DNA of 64,000 nucleotides from Mycolicibacter acidiphilus (GTDB taxonomy: Bacteria > Actinomycetota > Actinomycetes > Mycobacteriales > Mycobacteriaceae). Every line of letters begins with the position of its first letter. The first letter of the stretch is position 1. The stretch covers positions 1 through 64,000 of the forward strand of contig NZ_JAHCLR010000022.1 in the NCBI RefSeq assembly GCF_018455725.1. The letters are read 5' to 3'. The notes under the pieces were generated by a model, which did not search any database, had not been told where the DNA came from, and worked only from the letters and a program-made list of their open reading frames with translations. Below, one piece after another: positions 21,001 to 28,370 of this stretch. The translations under genes were made by a program, and so were the position numbers.

Positions 21001-23860
21001 AGACCGCCAGCCAGTCGGGCTCGGCGTGCGCGAGTTCGGTTGCCGCCTGGGCGATCCCGATCAGCTCAGCCTGCCACGCCCCGCTGCGCAGCGCGTCGAT
21101 GCCGTCGAGCGGGTAGCGCGGCGCGGCGGCCAGCTTCGCCCACTGCGCCAGTGCCACCGGGGTTTCGGTGCGCGCCAGCGTGGTCAGGTCGAACCCGGCG
21201 GCGTGCAACTGCTGTAGTGCAGCGTCGAAGTCGACGGCGGCGGCGTGGATCTTCGCCGCGTCCAGCCCGCCGTCCGGGACGTGGTCGAGGAATCCCCACG
21301 GGTGCCCGGCGCCGGGGCGGGCCAGGTCGACCTTCTCCGGCAGCGCCCGCAGCACCGCGCGCAGCACACCGAAGGTGTCCGCGTCGGCGGCGGCCACCAA
21401 CGAGCGCGGTACCGTCAGCGGCGCCACGTCCTGATCGGCGGCCAGCTCGGAAGACCGTGCGGTGTACAGGGATTGGCCGGCAGCGTTGGCCTGATGCAAC
21501 CGTTCGGCGTAGCGGGCCAGGCTGCGTCGCGCCGACTCGGCGGTCTGGGTGCTGGTGGTCAGCAGGTCCGCGTCCGTGCTGACCCGCAACTCCAGAGCCG
21601 CTTTGATCTGGGCGCGCACCGCGGCGGGCCGGGCAGACTTGTCGTGCAGGTCCAGGGACAGCTCGCCCAGCCCGATCTCGCGCAGGCGTTTTTTCACCAC
21701 GTCGAGTGCGGCGCGTTTCTCGGCGACGAACAGCACCCGCAGCCCCGAAGCCATCGCGTGCGCCAGCAGGTTGGTGATGGTCTGCGACTTCCCGGTTCCC
21801 GGTGGGCCTTCCAGCACGAACGTGCGCCCGGCGGCGGCGTCGGCGACCGCATGCAACTGGGAGGAGTCCGCCGGCACCGGCAGCGCGGCCCCCAGGTCGT
21901 CGAGGTCGACGCGCGCGGGCGCGTCGACCGGGTCGGTGTAGGCGTCCAGCGGGGTGTCGACGAGGTGTTGCACCAGGCTGTTTTTCGCCAGTTCCGCCCA
22001 GGAGTCGTCGAGGTCCTTCCACAGCGGGAACTTCGCGAACTGCAGGATCGACAGGTGCACGGTCTCCTCGACCCGGGCCGGCAGGCCGCCCGCGGCGATC
22101 GCCCGGCGCACCGCATCGAACGTGCCGGCCAGGTCGATGCCGGAGGCGTCCTCGGCGGGGTTGGCCAGCTCGGGTAGCTCCAGGCCGAAGCTGGTGCGCA
22201 GCTTCTCCACCAGGCAGTAGTTGGGGGTGGAGGCGCCGGCCTCGTCGATGGTCAGCAGGTAGCTGCTGCCGCGATTGGCGGTGCTCAGCGCCACCGGCAC
22301 CAGCACCAGCGGGGAGCGCAGTTCCTTCCCGCCGAACCGCCAGTTCAGCATCCCGAACGCCAGGTAGAGGTTGTTGGAGCCGGTCTCTTCGAGGATCGTG
22401 CGGGCCTTGTTGGCCAGGTAGCGCAGCTTGGCGGTGTAGGCGGCGTCGGTGATGTCGATGTAGGCGCTGTGCTTGTCGGCGAGCAGCACCTCGCGCTCCG
22501 GTTCGGGCAGGTCGCGGCCGTAGCGGATGCCGCGGGCGGCGTCGATGCTCGGCACTGCGTCGGAGGCCAGCAGCCGGATGTGCGCGCCGGCGTTGACGCT
22601 GTCCTCGAACCGGGCCAGCGCCGGGCCGGGCACCTCCAGTCGGTAACCGGCCCGGTCGGTGTAGTTGATCAGCCGGTTGCGCAGGCTCAGATCCAGCAGC
22701 GCGTTCTTCCACTGGCTGACCCGGGCCGGGACGGTGTCGACGGCCGCCGGGTGTTTCGGGGTGCCGACGTAGGGGGCGATGGTTGGGCCGACACCCGGTT
22801 GGTAGTGGGTGACGACGACGTTGCCGTGCCCATCCACGACACGGCTGGGCAGCGGGAAGATCTTGGCGCGCCGTGCTTGCCGGATGTCGGTGACCCCGAT
22901 GATGTTGGACAGGTCCCCGGCCAGCCGGGTTTTCGGAGCCCGGGTCGCCTCGGCGAACGTCGCCTGCGGCTGGGGAATCATGGTCGTTTCGACCAGGCCG
23001 ATCACCCCCAGGTCGACCTGGTTAACGACATCGATCGCGTCGGTCGTGCTGATGGTGGGCAGCCCGGCGTCGGCGCGCCAATAGCCGAGGAACGCATGCC
23101 CGGTCACCACCCAGATCGTCGAGTTGATCCCGGCCTGCTCCAGCACCGCGGCCATCACCAGGGTGGTGTCCAGGCAGGTGCCGAGGCGCCCGTCGAGCAC
23201 CTCGGCGGGGGTGCGGACCTTCTGCCCGTCGTCACCCCAGCTGGCCGGCGGTTCGGCGTAGCGGATGTCGCGGGCCTGCATCGCCTCGAACACGGCTTTC
23301 GCGATCGCGTCGACCCGCGCGGGATCCTCGCTCTGGTAGCCGTCGATCGCGGAGTTTCCGGTGGCGGCTTTGAGGCGGTCGGAGACGTCGGTGAGCAGGG
23401 CGGTGACCGCGGTCGCGTTGGGTTGCACGTAGGCGGCGAGCATCTCCAGGCCCAGCTGCGGCGGGTTGGCCTTCCACTGGTTGGCGGCCAGGATCGTCAC
23501 GTCGACGGCGGCGGTGGCGAGTTCTGCACCGGTGTTGTCGCGCAGGGTGGCGCGGATGGTGCCGGGCCGCTGTTCGTCGACGGCGAGCATCGAGGCCGGG
23601 TCCAGCGTCAGGTTGACGTCGCGCAGCACGGTCGGCTGGTTTTCAGCCAGGTCCAGATGCAGCTGGTGCGGTTCGCCGTGCGGGCCGGTCGCGTCGACGA
23701 TCTCGACGTCGAGCACCGCGCCGTGCCGGGCGGGGCCGGGGTTCTCGACGGTGATCTGGTGGACCACCGGGATGCGGCAGTGCGCCAGCGCGTAACCCAG
23801 GTCGGTGACGGCACTGATCGTGATCCGCGGCGCGCCCGGATTGTCGTCAACCGTCCCCAC
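18011..23860 (-). CDS. Hhe-like DUF4011 / SF1 helicase / Vsr-like nuclease / DUF3320 defence protein
   Basis: A ~1949-residue protein with, in order: a beta-rich N-terminus; a transglutaminase-like segment (GTCLDTT near residue 227, GHAFLGYW near 250); DUF4011 (ALLDLSLRNRLINY, about 380); SF1 helicase (Walker A EGPPGTGKS about 683, DEAS about 1303, RRLNVAVTRARR about 1545); a Vsr-like nuclease of the MTES_1575 type (FRVDLVLAD, AVLLDG, PAVERVWLPEWL, about 1615-1690); and DUF3320 at the C-terminus. This matches the single-protein Hhe defence architecture as I recall it. The start is GTG 23860 with AAGGAG six bases upstream; the frame open to 23944 has no better start. It is first in an operon with the DUF726 gene. 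Confidence 0.88.
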   Translation of the reverse strand: MGTVDDNPGAPRITISAVTDLGYALAHCRIPVVHQITVENPGPARHGAVLDVEIVDATGPHGEPHQLHLDLAENQPTVLRDVNLTLDPASMLAVDEQRPGTIRATLRDNTGAELATAAVDVTILAANQWKANPPQLGLEMLAAYVQPNATAVTALLTDVSDRLKAATGNSAIDGYQSEDPARVDAIAKAVFEAMQARDIRYAEPPASWGDDGQKVRTPAEVLDGRLGTCLDTTLVMAAVLEQAGINSTIWVVTGHAFLGYWRADAGLPTISTTDAIDVVNQVDLGVIGLVETTMIPQPQATFAEATRAPKTRLAGDLSNIIGVTDIRQARRAKIFPLPSRVVDGHGNVVVTHYQPGVGPTIAPYVGTPKHPAAVDTVPARVSQWKNALLDLSLRNRLINYTDRAGYRLEVPGPALARFEDSVNAGAHIRLLASDAVPSIDAARGIRYGRDLPEPEREVLLADKHSAYIDITDAAYTAKLRYLANKARTILEETGSNNLYLAFGMLNWRFGGKELRSPLVLVPVALSTANRGSSYLLTIDEAGASTPNYCLVEKLRTSFGLELPELANPAEDASGIDLAGTFDAVRRAIAAGGLPARVEETVHLSILQFAKFPLWKDLDDSWAELAKNSLVQHLVDTPLDAYTDPVDAPARVDLDDLGAALPVPADSSQLHAVADAAAGRTFVLEGPPGTGKSQTITNLLAHAMASGLRVLFVAEKRAALDVVKKRLREIGLGELSLDLHDKSARPAAVRAQIKAALELRVSTDADLLTTSTQTAESARRSLARYAERLHQANAAGQSLYTARSSELAADQDVAPLTVPRSLVAAADADTFGVLRAVLRALPEKVDLARPGAGHPWGFLDHVPDGGLDAAKIHAAAVDFDAALQQLHAAGFDLTTLARTETPVALAQWAKLAAAPRYPLDGIDALRSGAWQAELIGIAQAATELAHAEPDWLAVCGVAAMELDMPAVHEAALAADASGMFGRKKRRRAVLAQLADVLTVAPETVPLKTLSGMTAQVAETHAAVTDLRARVAALPISLVGEGWNPLIAEDTAALTAHLDWLTRLVADLAPGSERPHIADVRAFYAATPAGALAEPLGWLGATWQRVADTTGVAPDKQHTWAGGSFLEKCWATRDSRRLATPDTVECWVGLIEHIEPLRATGMYTTHQAILAGALDADDAALAFDRGTAIASVGERLEASALDSFDVAAHTKAIQRFTTSTRAIRTELRHAIPARLLEQRSFDAEASSGQVGGLRRQLDRKRGGMSVRALIDNYGELITKILPCTLMSPDSVARFFPARAGIFDVVVFDEASQIRVAGAVGAMGRARSVVVVGDSKQMPPTSFAEARVSIDEDEDYDPTVVLDEESILTECVQAQVPRQWLSWHYRSQDEALIAFSNYQYYDGRLASFPAPAAVGAGHGVSLVRVDGQFQRTGKGKLLRTNTVEAQRIVDDIRVRFAKSPATAPSLGVITFNAQQRDYIENLLRDSGDDRLVAALDEPDGLFVKNLENVQGDERDTILFSVAFSANERGVVPLNFGPLSRPGGERRLNVAVTRARREVVLYASFDPAALRAEETTQVGTKHLKAYLELAARGVQEITDGGRRQRVIDRHRDDIADALRDAGLLVSTDVGLSDFRVDLVLADALEPDKPLVAVLLDGLEWHDRQTVADRAGLPVDVLANLMHWPAVERVWLPEWLNHRAATVARLQAVVGEAREKAAAVPAVETAPVVAPPIVDRVEVAAPLPAPLRSAPVAAPPLAEKRHPMLQTFQPWESRAVGDVTVLDELPMEYAKQKVRTVIDEVIAAEGPIHPDRLAKLVAGAFGLNRVAESRRTAIQRLVPVDYRRSGDPEGFYWPTGVDPATWRVVRCPAEGEGRVLDEVSLVEIGNAMAVVAEQTGGIEAEELKREALGLFGGKRMTAGIEVRLGEALEQVLGKGILARDNAGLIAGAQMGRIV

Positions 23861-23895
23861 TAAGACTCCTTCACGCCGCTGTTCGGGCCGATGGT

Positions 23896-23927
23896 TTATC
23901 TGACGGGCCCGCAGATAACCGAGCCTA
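23896..23927 (-). promoter_or_regulatory. Candidate promoter and operator of the Hhe-like operon
   Basis: Minus-strand TAGGCT (23922-23927) fits a mycobacterial -10 box. Directly downstream, TTATCTG (23896-23902) and CAGATAA (23912-23918) form a perfect 7-bp inverted repeat around nine bases, falling at the expected transcription start and 36 bases before the GTG. This is where a repressor would act. No -35 is clear. Confidence 0.35.
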
Positions 23928-24070
23928 TCCACGACCCCCGACAAGCTGGCGCGCAGCGGTCAAGTCACCGGGAAGGGGCTGTCCACAAGGAGCACCTTTG
24001 TCGGCGCCGGCTGCAACGATCACGACCATGGGTGTCCAACCTGCAGCTACCCCGCGACGCTGGATACCCC

Positions 24071-24099
24071 TACACTGGCTAGTGAAGTTATGACTTCAC
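24071..24099 (+). promoter_or_regulatory. Promoter and autoregulatory operator of the toxin-antitoxin-chaperone operon
   Basis: TACACT at 24071-24076 is a good mycobacterial -10 box. The 18-bp palindrome at 24082-24099 has perfect 7-bp arms GTGAAGT/ACTTCAC with a 4-base centre that contains the toxin ATG (24090). Transcription would start about six bases before the ATG, so the mRNA is nearly leaderless and has no ribosome site. The palindrome over the start fits autorepression by the HTH antitoxin, as is usual for higBA operons. Confidence 0.55.
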
Positions 24100-24485
24100 A
24101 TCACCGGGTGCTCCATACCGGGCCGAAGCTGACGATCTACGCAGCGATCGGGCCAACCGGGGGTTGTGAAGCCGAGGCTTGGCTGGCAGCACTGGCCGAT
24201 CGGGCGAAGGCGCAGTTCCTGGCGCGGTTCGAACGATTGGCCGAGATCGGCTTCCTGCGGAGCCCCGAAGAGATGCGGGAGTTGCAATGCGGATCCGGGG
24301 AGAAGGTCCACGAGATCAAGGTGCCGTTCGGGCCGGGATACCGGCTGTACGTCATCCGCGTCGGGCGCGATTGGCTCGCAACCCATGGAACGACAAAGCC
24401 CCGGGACGCGAGGGTGTGCACCGAGGCGACGCGGGCTCGTGACATCTACCGGAGCTATCGAGAAAGGAAGGCGGGCGGGCGATGA
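24090..24485 (+). CDS. higB: HigB/RelE-like toxin (phage Gp49-type), first gene of a toxin-antitoxin-chaperone operon
   Basis: A 131-residue protein of the RelE/HigB superfamily. The features are FLARFERLAEIGFLRSP, the LQCGSGEKVHEIKVPFG strand region, YRLYVIRVGRDWLATHGTTK and a basic C-terminus, as in phage-derived Gp49-like HigB toxins. Members cleave mRNA on the ribosome. Toxin-first order is usual for higBA. It overlaps the antitoxin by ATGA (24482-24485). The start codon lies inside the operator palindrome. The length is close to M. tuberculosis HigB1 as I remember it. Confidence 0.85.
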   Translation: MTSHHRVLHTGPKLTIYAAIGPTGGCEAEAWLAALADRAKAQFLARFERLAEIGFLRSPEEMRELQCGSGEKVHEIKVPFGPGYRLYVIRVGRDWLATHGTTKPRDARVCTEATRARDIYRSYRERKAGGR

Positions 24486-24889
24486 GTTGGTTTGAGAGCA
24501 CCCCGGAACGGGAGGCGATGCTGGCTGAGGAACGGCTGGTGCTCTCGGCAACCGAGATCGTCCACGAAGCGTTGGACCGCGCCGGTGTCACCAAGCGGGA
24601 GTTGGCCGCCCGCCTCAACGTGAAACCGAGCGAGATCAGTCAGCGCCTCAGTGGCCGGCGCAACCTGACATTTCGGACCTTCGCCGCGATGCTGCACAAA
24701 CTCGGCATGCGAGCCGAACTCACGCTGCGCCCGGCACTCCCCCCGGTCGGCAGTGCGGCGACGCGGATGGTGAAGATCGACGTCATCCCGCCGGGCACTC
24801 TGACGATGATGTTCGGCGGTGAGATCGACGCGGAAGCCGGCGATACCCGCGTCATCCCAACCCCGACCCTCTCGTTGGAAACGCGATGA
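24482..24889 (+). CDS. higA: HigA-like HTH antitoxin with a C-terminal extension
   Basis: A 135-residue antitoxin with an Xre-type helix-turn-helix at about residues 37-65 (VTKRELAARLNVKPSEISQR). It neutralises HigB and should repress the operon through the palindrome at 24082-24099. The tail after the HTH (about residues 80-135) is rich in hydrophobic residues and prolines. In tripartite systems such a tail is the chaperone-addiction segment that makes the antitoxin unstable unless SecB-like chaperone binds. ATGA overlaps join it to both neighbours (24482-24485 and 24886-24889), which supports a three-gene unit. Confidence 0.85.
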   Translation: MSWFESTPEREAMLAEERLVLSATEIVHEALDRAGVTKRELAARLNVKPSEISQRLSGRRNLTFRTFAAMLHKLGMRAELTLRPALPPVGSAATRMVKIDVIPPGTLTMMFGGEIDAEAGDTRVIPTPTLSLETR

Positions 24890-25329
24890 CAGCGAGCCTG
24901 GCGGACCTGACATTGCGCCACGTCGACCCGTCAAAGCTGTTGTTGCAGCGGACCGATTTCACCGGCGAGATCCCCGACTGGTTCGACCAAGCGTCGTTGG
25001 GAAGCGTGCACTGCCAAGGCTGGTACGGCGGCGCCGTCCTGGTCACCATCGAAACGAAATATCAGCACCGGTTCTACGTGGCGGTGATCGCAGTGTCGGG
25101 CCTGTTCGCCACCGACGAGCAGATGAACACCTCAGACCCGAACGACAAAGACGACTCGATTCTGGGCGCCGCAACATCGGTGGAAATGCGAGCGTTCACC
25201 GAACGCGCAGTTCACGACCTGTATCCGTTTCTGCGGCAAGAGGTTTACCAGCTCACCGGCCGGTTCCAGGGGATCAGCGGCGTGATGCTGCAGCCGCAGC
25301 CGAAGCTGGATGTGCCGGGCGAAGGTTAG
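24886..25329 (+). CDS. SecB-like chaperone of a toxin-antitoxin-chaperone (TAC) system
   Basis: A 147-residue protein whose layout fits SecB: a beta-rich first half with hydrophobic strands (AVLVTIETKYQHRFYVAVIA), then the helical end with AFTERAVHDLYPFLRQEV, comparable to the LFPYAREVV region of SecB, and MLQPQPKLDV near the terminus, like the LQPVNF segment. Actinobacteria lack the classical SecB export route, and SecB-like genes there typically protect a HigA antitoxin, as in M. tuberculosis Rv1955-Rv1957. It overlaps higA by ATGA. The assignment rests on context plus weak sequence resemblance. Confidence 0.75.
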   Translation: MTASLADLTLRHVDPSKLLLQRTDFTGEIPDWFDQASLGSVHCQGWYGGAVLVTIETKYQHRFYVAVIAVSGLFATDEQMNTSDPNDKDDSILGAATSVEMRAFTERAVHDLYPFLRQEVYQLTGRFQGISGVMLQPQPKLDVPGEG

Positions 25330-25461
25330 ACCGCGTCCGGACGGCTACCGGGCTCACTTCCCGAAGCTCAACGCAACGGGCTGTCGATCAGCAGCAGTCT
25401 TTCGGTCAACGCACGGTCGATGAGTTGTCTCCGCGTCCCGAATTCTGGAAGATCGACAAGC

Positions 25462-26280
25462 GTGGACCTGAACGCCCGTCCGCCGTGGTCAAACGGGGCG
25501 CTACGGCGCCTCGGAGATGCACTGCGCGCAGGTACCGCGCCGCTGGAAGACGCGCCGTCGTACGCGGACGTCGTTGCGTGGCATGACAACCTCGCCAACG
25601 AAGTCGACAACCGGATCGAAGGTGGCAGTTGGGCGGTTGAGTCGAAGCTCTGGACCACATCGCGTTGGCGATTGACCACCGGCTTCCACGTAAGCTCCCG
25701 CCGAAAGACCCAGGACACCCTCGTCGATAAGCTCCGACGGCAGCCGTCGTTGCAACTCAACACCGTTCAGGATCTAGCCGGCGTCCGCATGGACGCGGAT
25801 CTGCTGTTGGACGAGCAGACCGCACTCGCCGGTGAGATAGCGCAGCACTTCGGCGCCGACGACTCGGCGATCCATGACCTGCGTGATGGCGCGCACGCCG
25901 GCTACCGCGCCGTTCACGTCTGGCTTCGATTGCCGGCCGGCCGTGTCGAAATCCAGATTCGGACCGCCCTGCAGCATCTGTGGGCCGACGCCTACGAGTC
26001 GCTCGCCGACACGTGCGGGCGCGGTATCCGCTACGGCGAGCCGATCGATCAAGCAGCCGCCCCCGGCTTCGACCCGAATCAGGTGCGTACGGCGGTGCAG
26101 ACGATGCACAACCTGTCTACGGCGCTGGCGATCACCGAACACCAGTGGCAGGAGGCATCTGATCTGCCCACGCCCGACGAGCGCGTACTCGCGACCCGCG
26201 CAGACGTCATCGCGAAAGTAAAGGCCATCACGGCGGCGGTGCTTACAATCGAGGGCAACACCGGAGAGGTTGGTGGGTGA
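25462..26280 (+). CDS. RelA/SpoT-domain nucleotidyltransferase (small alarmone synthetase-like, possible toxSAS)
   Basis: A 272-residue protein with an alarmone-synthetase (SYNTH) domain. Visible are SRRKTQDTLVDKL, LNTVQDLAGVRMDADL (the catalytic D-x-x-G-x-R region), HAGYRAVHVW and VEIQIRTALQHLWADAYE. The usual WA-x-x-EH histidine is not conserved, and no hydrolase domain is present. Such proteins transfer pyrophosphate to purine nucleotides, or to tRNA in some toxSAS enzymes. GTG 25462 is preferred because family members begin near the RPPWS segment; ATG 25420 is the alternative. The stop is followed one base later by the next start, implying a two-gene unit. Confidence 0.8.
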   Translation: MDLNARPPWSNGALRRLGDALRAGTAPLEDAPSYADVVAWHDNLANEVDNRIEGGSWAVESKLWTTSRWRLTTGFHVSSRRKTQDTLVDKLRRQPSLQLNTVQDLAGVRMDADLLLDEQTALAGEIAQHFGADDSAIHDLRDGAHAGYRAVHVWLRLPAGRVEIQIRTALQHLWADAYESLADTCGRGIRYGEPIDQAAAPGFDPNQVRTAVQTMHNLSTALAITEHQWQEASDLPTPDERVLATRADVIAKVKAITAAVLTIEGNTGEVGG

Positions 26281-26281
26281 C

Positions 26282-26734
26282 ATGGCAGGTTTCCTCATCG
26301 AATACAACCGGCGCACCCGCGTCAGCCACATCACTGAGTTCGCGACCAGCCAAGAGGCCGTTCAACACCAGTTGAAGCTCGAAGAGGAGCGCACCGACCG
26401 CGACATCGAGATCGTCGTGCTGTCGGCCAACTCTCTCGACACCATCAAACACACCCACACGAGGTACTTCCGTGACGCGGCGCTGCATGAGCGCCTGTGG
26501 GGGGTGGACCCGCCCACGGAGTTGTTCAACGCAATTCAGGCCCAAGCCGCTCACAACGGCCGAAGCACTCTGGCGGAAGTAAGCGCGATCCTGGCTGACG
26601 CTGCCGAATCCGACGGAGGCGCCAGCCTCGGCTCCCTGTTCGCCGACATCGGAAGTCGAACCGAACTCACCGCCAGCAAAGCCCAGAACTTCGACCGCCA
26701 CGACCAACCTCATGCCCAGCCCGAGCGCCGATAG
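26282..26734 (+). CDS. Unrecognised 150-residue protein paired with the RelA/SpoT-domain gene
   Basis: ATG 26282 lies one base after the RelA/SpoT-domain stop, so the two form a transcription unit. TTG 26270 and GTG 26273 are alternative in-frame starts nearer the GGAGAGG at 26263. The protein starts with a beta-rich segment (FLIEYNRRTRVSHITEF), includes a charged helix (QLKLEEERTDRDIEIVVLSA) and ends in low-complexity helix. The opening resembles small proteins that track sequence-length queries or antitoxins, but no family is certain. By position it is the candidate antitoxin or regulator of the alarmone synthetase. Confidence 0.65.
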   Translation: MAGFLIEYNRRTRVSHITEFATSQEAVQHQLKLEEERTDRDIEIVVLSANSLDTIKHTHTRYFRDAALHERLWGVDPPTELFNAIQAQAAHNGRSTLAEVSAILADAAESDGGASLGSLFADIGSRTELTASKAQNFDRHDQPHAQPERR

Positions 26735-26909
26735 TCGCGACGCCTGGCGCAACAGCACCGGCTATCGCGATCACGATGCAGGCCGTCGTTTCCACGCGGT
26801 AGAAGCGTGGCTGCACGACGAGGTCGCTGCCGCCTACGACGCCGTCGTTGCTGATCCCTCCCGCGCCGTTGCTGCGTCTGCGTTGCGGGCGCGTCTCCGG
26901 CACCGGTAA
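26712..26909 (+). CDS. Orphan type II antitoxin-like small protein
   Basis: A 65-residue frame overlapping the end of the preceding gene by 23 bases. Its core, AAAYDAVVADPSRAVAASALRARL, is split here as helix AAAYDAVVADPSRA followed by AVAASALRARL; this pattern is common at the end of ParD-like antitoxins. No toxin frame follows before the next promoter at about 26957, so if real it is an orphan or a remnant. There is no obvious ribosome site, but overlap coupling could serve. Confidence 0.5.
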   Translation: MPSPSADSRDAWRNSTGYRDHDAGRRFHAVEAWLHDEVAAAYDAVVADPSRAVAASALRARLRHR

Positions 26910-26956
26910 CGGCGACGATCTTCGACCGGCCAACCTTCCGCGTCACCGCCCATGTT

Positions 26957-26962
26957 TACACT
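26957..26962 (+). promoter_or_regulatory. Candidate -10 box for the 423-residue gene
   Basis: TACACT at 26957-26962 matches the mycobacterial -10 consensus, 30 bases before the GTG at 26993. A GGAGG ribosome site at 26982-26986 stands six bases before that start. This gives an ordinary leadered transcript, unlike most genes in this window. Confidence 0.45.
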
Positions 26963-26992
26963 CAGCGGAAATCCGATCCACGGAGGTTCGCT

Positions 26993-28264
26993 GTGCCCGA
27001 CAACGACGTCACCGGCCTGCCCGCCACTGTCACCCCCGGCGAGCTCGTCATCCTCGAACAACCCGAAGGCCTGCTGGTCGGCGGCGACCCCGAAGCCGTC
27101 GAGTCCTATCTGGAGCGGCTGCGCGCGGTGTCCGACAACGCGGTCCAGGTCGCCGGCCTGGACACGGCGACGCTGAGCAACGCCGCCGGACTCGGTGTCG
27201 GGATCACGGCGGTCCTGCAGCAGGCCGGGAAATTCGTGCAGCTGCACCCGGACAGCGTGGCAGCGGTCAAGCGCGGCAACCTGATTCCCGGCACCGATGG
27301 GTTCTACCGGATGATGACCCGCGGCGCCGACGCCAAGTTCACCGAGCAATTGCAGTGGCGCCCCGCGATGTTGGACCCGCAGCAACTGGTGTCGCTGCAG
27401 ATGATCGGGGTGCAAGTCGCGCTCAAAGCCGCGATCGCCGACGTCAGCGACTCGATCCAGCGGGTGGAGAGCAAGGTCGGCGCCGTCCTTCATCTGGCCC
27501 AGGCTGAGCGCGCCGGCGATGTGCTCGGCGACAACCTGACCATCACCCGGCAGTTGGCCTACCTGGAGAAGAACGGGTCGCTTCCCGACACCTACTGGGA
27601 ATCCATCGCGAGCCTGGGGCCGGCGTTGAACGCTGCCGTCGAAGGCCTGCGTAACCACGCCAAGCGTGTCCTGGCCACCTTGGAACCGGACCATTCGGTG
27701 CAGGACCGGGCCGACAAGCTGCGGGCCGCCATCGCCGACGGCCTGGTCGGGGAGACGCTGAGTTTGCTTGTGGTGGCCGAGGAGTCGCTGTACAAGTGGC
27801 AGCGGCTGCGGCTGGCCCGGGTGCAGGCCACCGAACCGGACCATCTGCCGCAGGTGCTCGAGCACACCCGCGAACTGCTGGCCTACCAGTTAGCCGAGGA
27901 CGGCAAGCTCTACCAGCAGGCCCACCAGGTGGTCGATGCGATCGCGAAAACCGAAGCGTTCGACGGCTTCCGGTTCTGGGCGGTCGATCAGCTCGCCGCC
28001 GACCGCGACGCCCTGCAGGGTGAGCTGGACAGTTTCGCCCGGGCACGCCACCACCAGGTCGACAGCTGGCAGGACATGGCCACCCCCGGTGTCCGCGAAG
28101 CCGTCGACGCCGCGGTGGAGATCGCCAAACCCGTCGCCCAAAAAGCCATCGCCACCGCCGGCCGGGGACTGGCCAACCTGCGGGGCTTCGTGGCGCAGCG
28201 ATTCGGCCAGAAGGAAGGCGTGCTCAACGACGAGCCACCGTCCGCTCCCACCGCCGCCGAGTAA
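26993..28264 (+). CDS. Unrecognised 423-residue soluble protein
   Basis: Start GTG with GGAGG six bases upstream. I do not recognise a family with certainty. The N-terminus (GELVILEQPEGLLVGGDPEAVESYL) looks like a small alpha/beta domain; the middle has SLQMIGVQVALKAAIADVSDSIQRVESKV, a likely coiled-coil, and the rest is helical up to a hydrophobic tail near residues 385-405. No transmembrane segment or signal peptide is visible. Nucleotide composition matches core mycobacterial genes. It stands alone between the toxin genes and a DUF3800 gene, each with its own start region. Confidence 0.85.
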   Translation: MPDNDVTGLPATVTPGELVILEQPEGLLVGGDPEAVESYLERLRAVSDNAVQVAGLDTATLSNAAGLGVGITAVLQQAGKFVQLHPDSVAAVKRGNLIPGTDGFYRMMTRGADAKFTEQLQWRPAMLDPQQLVSLQMIGVQVALKAAIADVSDSIQRVESKVGAVLHLAQAERAGDVLGDNLTITRQLAYLEKNGSLPDTYWESIASLGPALNAAVEGLRNHAKRVLATLEPDHSVQDRADKLRAAIADGLVGETLSLLVVAEESLYKWQRLRLARVQATEPDHLPQVLEHTRELLAYQLAEDGKLYQQAHQVVDAIAKTEAFDGFRFWAVDQLAADRDALQGELDSFARARHHQVDSWQDMATPGVREAVDAAVEIAKPVAQKAIATAGRGLANLRGFVAQRFGQKEGVLNDEPPSAPTAAE

Positions 28265-28370
28265 CTTTCGCCGGACCGCGACCGCGCGGTGCTGTCGGTG
28301 CACTCCGGCATCATGCAGCCATGTGCAGCATCACCCGTTCAACATCAGCGGCACCGCCGTGAACTACCGA

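Noticed and set aside
23979-23988. Possible DnaA box CTGTCCACAA
   Set aside because: A single near-match with no cluster or AT-rich unwinding region; not an origin.
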